DNA of 64,000 nt. It comes from Spirogloea muscicola (lineage: Eukaryota; Streptophyta; Zygnematophyceae; Spirogloeales; Spirogloeaceae). Of this stretch, positions 57,817 to 64,000 are shown piece after piece. Each line of letters begins with the position of its first letter. The first letter of the stretch is position 1. The position numbers and the translations under genes were made by a program. The notes below the pieces were generated by a model. The model saw nothing but the letters and a program-made list of their open reading frames with translations, searched no databases and was not told the DNA's origin. The DNA is taken from positions 944,832-1,008,831 of the forward strand of contig WELB01000006.1 in NCBI GenBank assembly GCA_009602725.1, written 5' to 3'.

Positions 57817-58450
57817 ATGGGAGAGAGGTGCTTGAGTCGCAGCCAGAGGGCCTTCACCTGTGCGGCTGCGGCTGCTGGCGCCACCGGACCGGCGGTGTGT
57901 CCACATTGGGGCCGCCGTCAGCGGCGGCTCTGGTACTCGGCGCGGCCCCCGCAGGGCCCGCCGAGGCAGCCCGCAGAACGGCAGCTGGGGCGGCGGCGGA
58001 GTCGGCGGCGTTGGCGGCGGCGGCGGCGGCGGCGTTGGCGCTGGGGAGGCAACTGCTGCTTAGGANGGCGGCGGCGCCGGCGACGGCGGCGGGGGCGGCG
58101 GCGGCGGGCGCTGGTCGAGAGGGCTGCATCGGGAGAAGGGGTTTGGGGCTTCTCCAGCCTGCCCGTCATTCTCGGGCACTCCCGCCAGCACGGCCGGGCC
58201 ACCGAGCTGGCGCAAGTGCGAGCGGCCAGCCTGGCGCTCGTGGGGGCCCGCGGTGCCCGCGTGGCTGCTGACATGGACAGCCGGAGGGGGTGTGCCCAGC
58301 CGCCGTCGCCGCCAGTAGCCGCCGCCGCTCGCCGCCGCCGCCGCCACATATCGCGCTTCCAGCCGACGGGCCCCCGCAGTGAATACAGGAGCGGGGTGAA
58401 TGTGCCTTCCCCTGTCGGGCCCTCGAGCGCTGCGCCCAGCCCTTGAGGGC
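57817..58450 (+). other. GC-rich stretch with single N, possible broken gene
   Basis: Between the PPR-SMR start and a repeat module lies very GC-rich sequence with a CGG/GGC-rich run and an N at 58066. A plus-strand frame after the N reads EGVWGFSSLPVILGHSRQ then ATELAQVRAASLALVGARGA, which has a normal amino-acid mix, but the opposite strand is open too. No family is recognised and no intron can be set. The N again suggests a collapsed gap. Confidence 0.25.
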
Positions 58451-58489
58451 TCCCGGTCCTTCATCGAGCAACGCTGCGGCACGAGACAC

Positions 58490-58575
58490 ACCTCAAGGAG
58501 AGGAAGCTCCTTCGAATGGGGACGGAGAGGCCCAGCTCAATGTGAACAAGATCCAGACAGGCCAAAAGCGCTAAC
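58490..58575 (-). repeat. Diverged 3' UTR module of the retrotransposon family
   Basis: On the minus strand it reads like the family module: a CTTGTTCACATT-like lead-in, a GGGC...GCCC stem region, then CCCCATTCGAAGGAGC. Only one diverged copy is seen in the right third of the window. Confidence 0.4.
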
Positions 58576-60581
58576 AATGTTGCTATGGGGATGCCTTGTC
58601 GCGCCGAGCGCGAGGCCCGTGGCTGACGTCCAGGCAGCATCGCCTCCCCTTGCTGCGAGTGCTAGATTGGCGGCCCGCCCTCGTCTCTTCTGATGCTTCA
58701 CTTCCACTGAGGCGTGCGACCTCCTTCCTTGCCCCAACAACCACATGGCGGACTCGAGAAGGACGGCCGAGGCGCCATCTGCGGGAGATGCAGAGGCTGG
58801 TGCTTAGGTCTGGCCAGATGTATGCATGGCCTGATAGTTGCACTACGTAGGTAGCCATGGGATGGTAAGTACGAAGAAAGGGAAATGGAAATGCAAAGTG
58901 GGAAGGTCTTACCTTCCACCGCTGTAGTGCAACCATGGGGTACTCTTTGCGCCTATGACATTTGTTGAGGCCTTTGCTCTTGATGCTTTGTAAGGGTCAC
59001 CAGTTGTGACATGCAAGAATGCCAGAGGTGACTAGGCTACCGCTGACTGGCCTCTTGCCATTAGTCACTGTCGTTGACATCGAGCATAGCAAAGACCGTC
59101 CAAAGGGCAACATTGACCATCAAGACCCCTGCGTTCTGCCAAAATGCAGAACCTTGGCATATGATGTAAGAGTGACGACTGTCACGCTTGCATGATGGTG
59201 CGCGTCACATCAAGACGAGCGGGGAGACCTCTTGGCAGCCTCCACTAAGAAAGCGTGGACGATTTGCCACATCAGCCGCTACCAGCATCAGACGACAATC
59301 AGTGCGATTGCTTCCATACAGCTCGGATGCCAGAGCTATTGTTCTCAACGTAGCACAGTGCACGTGGCTAGTAACAAGGTAAATGGGAAGAAGGGGCTTG
59401 AGCTGCACGAAGCTTCTTCTACACCCCAAGGTTGCAGGTGCCAGACAGCTACTATACAGTACGAGAAAATGAGAAAGACGTTCCCAGTGGCTGCAGAAGT
59501 TGTGTCAAGCTAATTGAAAGATTGTGGACAAGAGAAACGTTCCCATTGGCAAGCAGAGGCAAAATTCGAGGCTGTAGTCAACCTGACAAAGTTCTTCTAC
59601 AAGCTGTTGAAGACAGGCATTATGCAGCAGTCTTGCAGCCTTTCTAAGTGGATGGTACTGCAATGTCGTCAGTCGAAGACCTGTCTCTGTCAACAACCTT
59701 GTTACAATTGTCGATCAGGGGACTGGACAATACCAGTACCCGAGATTTCAAGTAGTCCGAGGGATGCTAGTGAAGCTCAAGAGCTTGACAAGCATAAGCA
59801 CGGCATGTCAACCACTGCCGAGCAGCTCCGAGGAAGTCTTCCGACGCTGTACATGTGCTCAACGGCAAGGACTTTATTCGTCACAATGTGTCCACACTGT
59901 GGGTGTCCTAACACTCAAGTATTGAGCAGAAGTTCATGGGGTCCTGCCGCCAGCTCTACAGGCTAGTATTGTCATGCACGGGAGTAGCACAACTTCTAAT
60001 ACCACAAATGACAGCAAACCGTGTAGCCAGCTTGTGGGAACGTCTCAAATACGCAAGAGCCCCACTTAATGAAAACTGCTTGTAAACCTTGACACCGCAA
60101 GTTGGAGTGATCATATGATAGATACATTTCCTCAGGAGGTATCGCTCAGAAGCACAAGACTTGGTCAGAACATGTCCACGTCCAGGCTAGCTTTCATGGC
60201 GAGAGGTGCTTCTTCCAAGCCAGTTACTTCCATCCTAGTTATCTAATATCCTATACTAGATTAGCGCCGAGATGCCTCACAAGGCACACTGGTAAGGTGA
60301 GCTAATGTTCCCGGTGAATAAGTGCGAAAAGCAAGCTACACATTCCTGGGCACTCCAACGAGGGGAATGGAACACCTGGTAGACACTATGGATGTCAAAT
60401 AAATAATTACTTGACCTCATTGTACACGATTTTCTCTGCAGAACACATGGACTGCACTGTCAGCGTGCAGCGCATGCCTTGTTGCCTTGACTCCAAAGAA
60501 TTCTGCTGGACTGGTTTGACAGTACAGATAAATCTGATGCTGGCACACTATTGGGCTACGGAATGTACGACCGTTAATCTC
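58576..60581. other. Intergenic, nothing recognised
   Basis: A minus-strand mini-exon at 58933-58910 (MVALQRWK before GTAAGACC) and an open frame 58780-58600 could form a small gene, but neither resembles a family. From 58.9 to 60.6 kb I see no exon, repeat or RNA gene. Confidence 0.4.
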
Positions 60582-63500
60582 TTACCTTGCTGAAGGATCA
60601 ACCTCGACCCTTCTCATCGTCTTTATTGGCCAGATCAGCTGCGATACAACAGATCCTAAATCAGACTGGAATCCGCGTGCATGAAAGATTCTCTTGATAT
60701 TCTCAATGAGATCAAGCCGATCATTGCGCAACGTGGACAGTGCAGCTTGGATTGCTGGCCTGGACAGTGTTGTACCTTGGTTCTTTGGCTCACGGCAACT
60801 TGGATTGGTCTCAAGGGAGACCTGAAGCTTTTCTGCTTCGCTGGCGTTTTCACACCCTCGAGCTGCCAAAACAGGAGGTCTTTATTAGAAGCACTGAAGA
60901 GCGGATCAAAATCTCACGAGGCAATGGACGTCAGAGTCAAAGTGCATCAGCATCCTGGTCATAGAGTATCAGCAGTCTAATTGAGGACCTGCTCTTTTCT
61001 GTCTGCCAACACCCAAGTTGGTAGAGGAAACTCCACCCTCTGCAAGGAGAGATACTAGGAAGCATACCTGCATGCCAATCTCGCATATTCGCTGGACCAG
61101 AGTGGCCACCTCAGCCTCATGCCGTGCTTTTTCTGCTGCAGCCTCCTGTCGGTACTTTGTAATGCAGGCCTCCATCTCCTTCCTGGCTTGCTCCTTCAAA
61201 GCTAGCATCTCTTCCTTCAATTTCTGAAACTCTTTACATACAAGATCCTCCCGCTCGCCTGCCTCTTGCATGGACCGTTTTAAGTCCTTGGTCATTACCT
61301 CAGAATCCTTCAACTGAGACCTCAGAGCTGCCACCAAGTCTAAGGCTCTTTCAAGCTCACCCTGCAACTCCATGACCTGCTCATGGAAATGGTTAGGCTG
61401 AATCAACATCAAATACATCAAGCATGTCAAGAGTTTCAAGCTTTAAGAGTGATGAGTAGTAAGTCCTGGCTGACGAAGGAAGTGTAGCACATGTTACAGG
61501 ATGCTACCAGGCCATGCACAAACATTCGATAGGAGCCGTTCTTATACCTGATTGCTTAACTCCTGTAGATCCTTCACCAGAGATGCAATCTCGGCCTCCT
61601 GCTTCTCCTTGTCCACGTCCGCCTCCTGCCTCAGCTGTTCGCTTTCCTTGGTCATTCCCACCTTAAGAGCCTGCATCGAGACCTCCATCTCCTGCCTGAC
61701 GCTTCGTTCCTTTTCAGAAGCTTCTTTAGCGTTACTCTGGAATAGTTCGGCAAGCCGTTCAGCCTGCTCCAGCTGCACCAACAGGCTGGCCTCTGCTTTC
61801 ACAGACTCTGCAGCTTGCTCCAGCTTCACACGCAAATCCTGTGCCTGCACAGCACGTCAAACCAATTCTTCTTATAGTGAATTGAGGACTTTCCTTTGCA
61901 CTGCTCCCCATGCGAAGTACATAGATAGCCACAAAGCCAATGCTGGCCGAATGTGGAGCGGCGGAGGTAAGAAGATGACCACGTACAGTTTCCAAAGCCT
62001 TCGTATGCTCCTCAAAACTTATCATCAGCATCGTCTCCCGTTGCTGCTTCAGATGTACAATAGCGGGTGCGTACATCTCCAACCATTTCAGCTCAGCTGC
62101 GTCGCATGCACCTCTTCTGTCTGCTATGTCAGACAGGTCTTTGGCACTTCGGGCGATCATCCTCTGCTTCGACAGCAAAGTCAGGTGCCTCTCCTGAACA
62201 GCATAGATCGCAGAGTCACTTCTCACAACCTGATTAACCTCAGGCAGCAATTTTCAGGCATGCCAAACAATGTGGCGCTGCAGCAGATGGCCATGCCAGG
62301 CGGGAGAAGCACTCCCACCTGCAGCTCAACATACTGTTCAAGAAGCCTTGAATGACCGAGGATAGCAGTAGCTACTGCATCTTTGGCTTCCTCAGCTGAC
62401 CTCCTCTCTGATTCAGCAGTGCTCTGAGATATATCCAGCTGTTCCTTGAGTGCAACTAGCTCAGCAGCTTGATGCTCCACTGTGTTTGCCCAGTCGTCTT
62501 CTCGAGAAGACCATACCTGAGCCCACCAAGCACATGATCCATCTCATGGCTGGAATCTCATTCTAGAGTGCATATGATGCAGTAACAACTATGCATGCCT
62601 TCGTATGCCAGCATGACATTGCCGTGCATCGAGCTCTAGATAACACAGACTTAAGAGATATGGCCAGAGTAGTATGTACTTTTTCATACCTTGTCCATCT
62701 CCTCCCAATGTTGAAGTTCCTCTTCCCACTTCGCCTGCTTCTCCTCCCATGCCTTCTTCTCCTGCTGCAGCGCTTCTACCAAATTGTTCTTTGCATCCAG
62801 ATCTCTAGTTGCGGTTTCCTGACTATTGTCATCCTCTCTTACTGACACCAGACCTCTAGCAGGGGACTGATGGCCATTGAGCTTCTCAAAGTACTGTTGT
62901 GGTGGTGAGCGCTCCTCCTGCAGGAGTCCTTGTGGCTGCCTCATGCGACCAAGTGACCTCCTCGCCAGCACCTGCACGCAGAATGGCCTAAGATGAGCAG
63001 CTCGATGAACGCCTTTAAGAAGCTGTGAAGGTGGACAACCTCAGAACTTCAGAATCTGTGAATCTGGCAGCCTTATACCTGCTCAGGAGTAGCCAACAAT
63101 GTCCGCCTTGCCGCACTCGCGGGCGTACATGGTACTTTCTGGGAGTCAAGTACTGCAAGAAGGTGATGGCGTAGCTCCTGAACCTCCCTTACAAGAGTCT
63201 CTCTATCGCCACCCTGTTGTGCACAAATGACAGTTCATGTTTTATGTGGAGATCGCAGTATATGCGTCCCGTCTTCTGACTTTCAGCATGTGAAGTGCTA
63301 ATAGTGCCAGTCAGCAGACCTCGTGGAAGGCCTTCAGCTCTTCGTGTTCCTGATGCAGACGCTGGAGCTCAAGTTTTAGCCTTGCAATGTCGGGATGATT
63401 GTCCAGCTTTTCTTCCAGGACCTGCCACACGCAGTAGAAAGATCTGTAGGCGCTAACGCTCAAGATTTAGGTAGCTTAACAAGCGCCACAGCTAGAAGCT

Positions 63501-64000
63501 CGCCAAGGAAGGCCATGGGACCCTGACAAGCACTGTCACACTCAGGGCGGAGCTTGTTACCTTGCGTTCGAAGAGCATCGCGGACCATTCCTGGGCTAGG
63601 AAAGTAGATGTAGGTATAAGGTTATCTGCGACAGCTTCTAGGCGCGCAATCTTCTCCTCCCTGGCCTGCTGCAGGACGGCAGTGCTGTCCCGGTCTTGCT
63701 TGTATCGCTGCACCTGCAGCCGTGTCGTCCGAGAAGAAGCCGACAGAGCAAACTCTTCAGTGCGTCAGAACAACACTGATGGTGCACAGTGTGTCGCGTC
63801 GAGCGTAGTGTGTCGCGGAAGCGGCCCGCAGTGCGCCGTTGAACGGAAGCAGTGGCGATGATGGCAGCAGGCTGAAGCGCACCACGAGGCTCAGCTGCTC
63901 GATCTCGGCGGCGGCGCGGCGGAGCTCCTCCTCCACGGCGCGCTCCCGGCGCAGCGCCGCCTGCAGCGGGCCCGCGGCTGCGCCAGCGCCGCCCGGCGCG
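60582..64000 (-). CDS. Kinesin-12-like (KIF15/POK type) stalk and tail, 5' part outside window
   Basis: Long coiled coil on the minus strand. Exons: edge-63883, 63713-63561, 63421-63320, 63213-63079, 62971-62690, 62516-62319, 62229-61987, 61844-61548, 61376-61068, then C-terminal exon(s) ending TAA at 60582 (near 60850-60582; join not phase-solved). Nearly all exons are phase 0. Heptad-rich segments include EELRRAAAEIEQLSLV, KLEQAAESVKAEASLLVQLE and KEEMLALKEQARKEMEACI. The tract DNHPDIARLKLELQRLHQE, then ELKAFHE, then GGDRETLVREVQELRHHLL, matches the pattern of the kinesin-12 neck/stalk region (HPE/ND... then F.E.GERE.L..E...LR.QLL). No motor domain is in the window. If correct, it is a phragmoplast/spindle kinesin. 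Otherwise it is a generic coiled-coil protein. Confidence 0.6.

Noticed and set aside
58583-58936. 117-codon minus-strand ORF
   Set aside because: No recognisable domain; basic, low-information tail and it runs into a repeat module. Kept only as a note in the intergenic entry.
60984-61020. Extra small exon (RVEFPLPTWVLADRKEQ) in the kinesin-like gene
   Set aside because: It keeps phase with the exon before, but not with the C-terminal exon, so I could not confirm it.

Overview
The window is nuclear DNA of a photosynthetic eukaryote, most likely a green microalga (chlorophyte, Trebouxiophyceae-like; the lineage is inferred). The evidence is short multi-exon genes (introns about 60-460 bp, GT-AG with a few GC-AG), Ala/Gly-rich GC-rich exons in a less GC-rich background, a PPR-SMR organelle RNA-binding protein, an EDA2-type S28 peptidase and a NiaP/SVOP-type transporter. 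There are two N gaps (3699-4069, 14724-14917) and four single Ns (29275, 35448, 51757, 58066). The single Ns lie in or beside damaged gene models and look like collapsed gaps.

Layout. 1-3698 is a repeat block. 4070-4719 (+) is the 3' end of an unidentified acidic protein. 6.9-8.7 kb is more repeat. 9267-11423 (+) is a TPR/J-domain protein; 13153-14976 (-) is SLX1; 16118-20495 (-) is a 12-exon MFS transporter; 22049-22923 (-) is an unidentified membrane protein. 23.5-25.6 kb is repeat with nested insertions. 28.2-29.2 kb (+) is the 3' end of a non-LTR retrotransposon. 29198-31834 (+) is an alpha/beta hydrolase, convergent with a GT92 glycosyltransferase (32135-35248, -). 35.7-38.5 kb is a second retrotransposon 3' end plus repeats. 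39665-43435 (-) is the S28 peptidase, divergent from a Cof-type HAD phosphatase (43540-46180, +). 46494-50805 (-) is an LRR protein fused to a uracil-DNA-glycosylase fold. Then come partial SUMO (+), partial SEC13 (51758-52944, +), PPR-SMR (53292-57793, -) and, running off the right edge, a kinesin-12-like stalk/tail (60582-64000, -).

Two things stand out. First, splicing predicts a protein in which one-repeat-per-exon leucine-rich repeats run through one open 889-bp exon into a complete UNG fold. The fold keeps the uracil-pocket Phe and Asn but has lost the catalytic Asp and His motifs, which suggests a possible uracil-binding, non-cleaving protein. Second, nearly all dispersed repeats are explained as 3' ends (C-terminal codons plus a stem-loop-bearing 3' UTR) of one family of non-LTR retrotransposons with several subfamilies.

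The genes do not form a pathway; they are ordinary housekeeping, transport, secretion, chloroplast and cytoskeleton genes arranged in convergent and divergent pairs between retrotransposon debris. Exon coordinates were worked out by hand from splice consensus, reading phase and family conservation. They are good where phases close exactly, and uncertain where stated.
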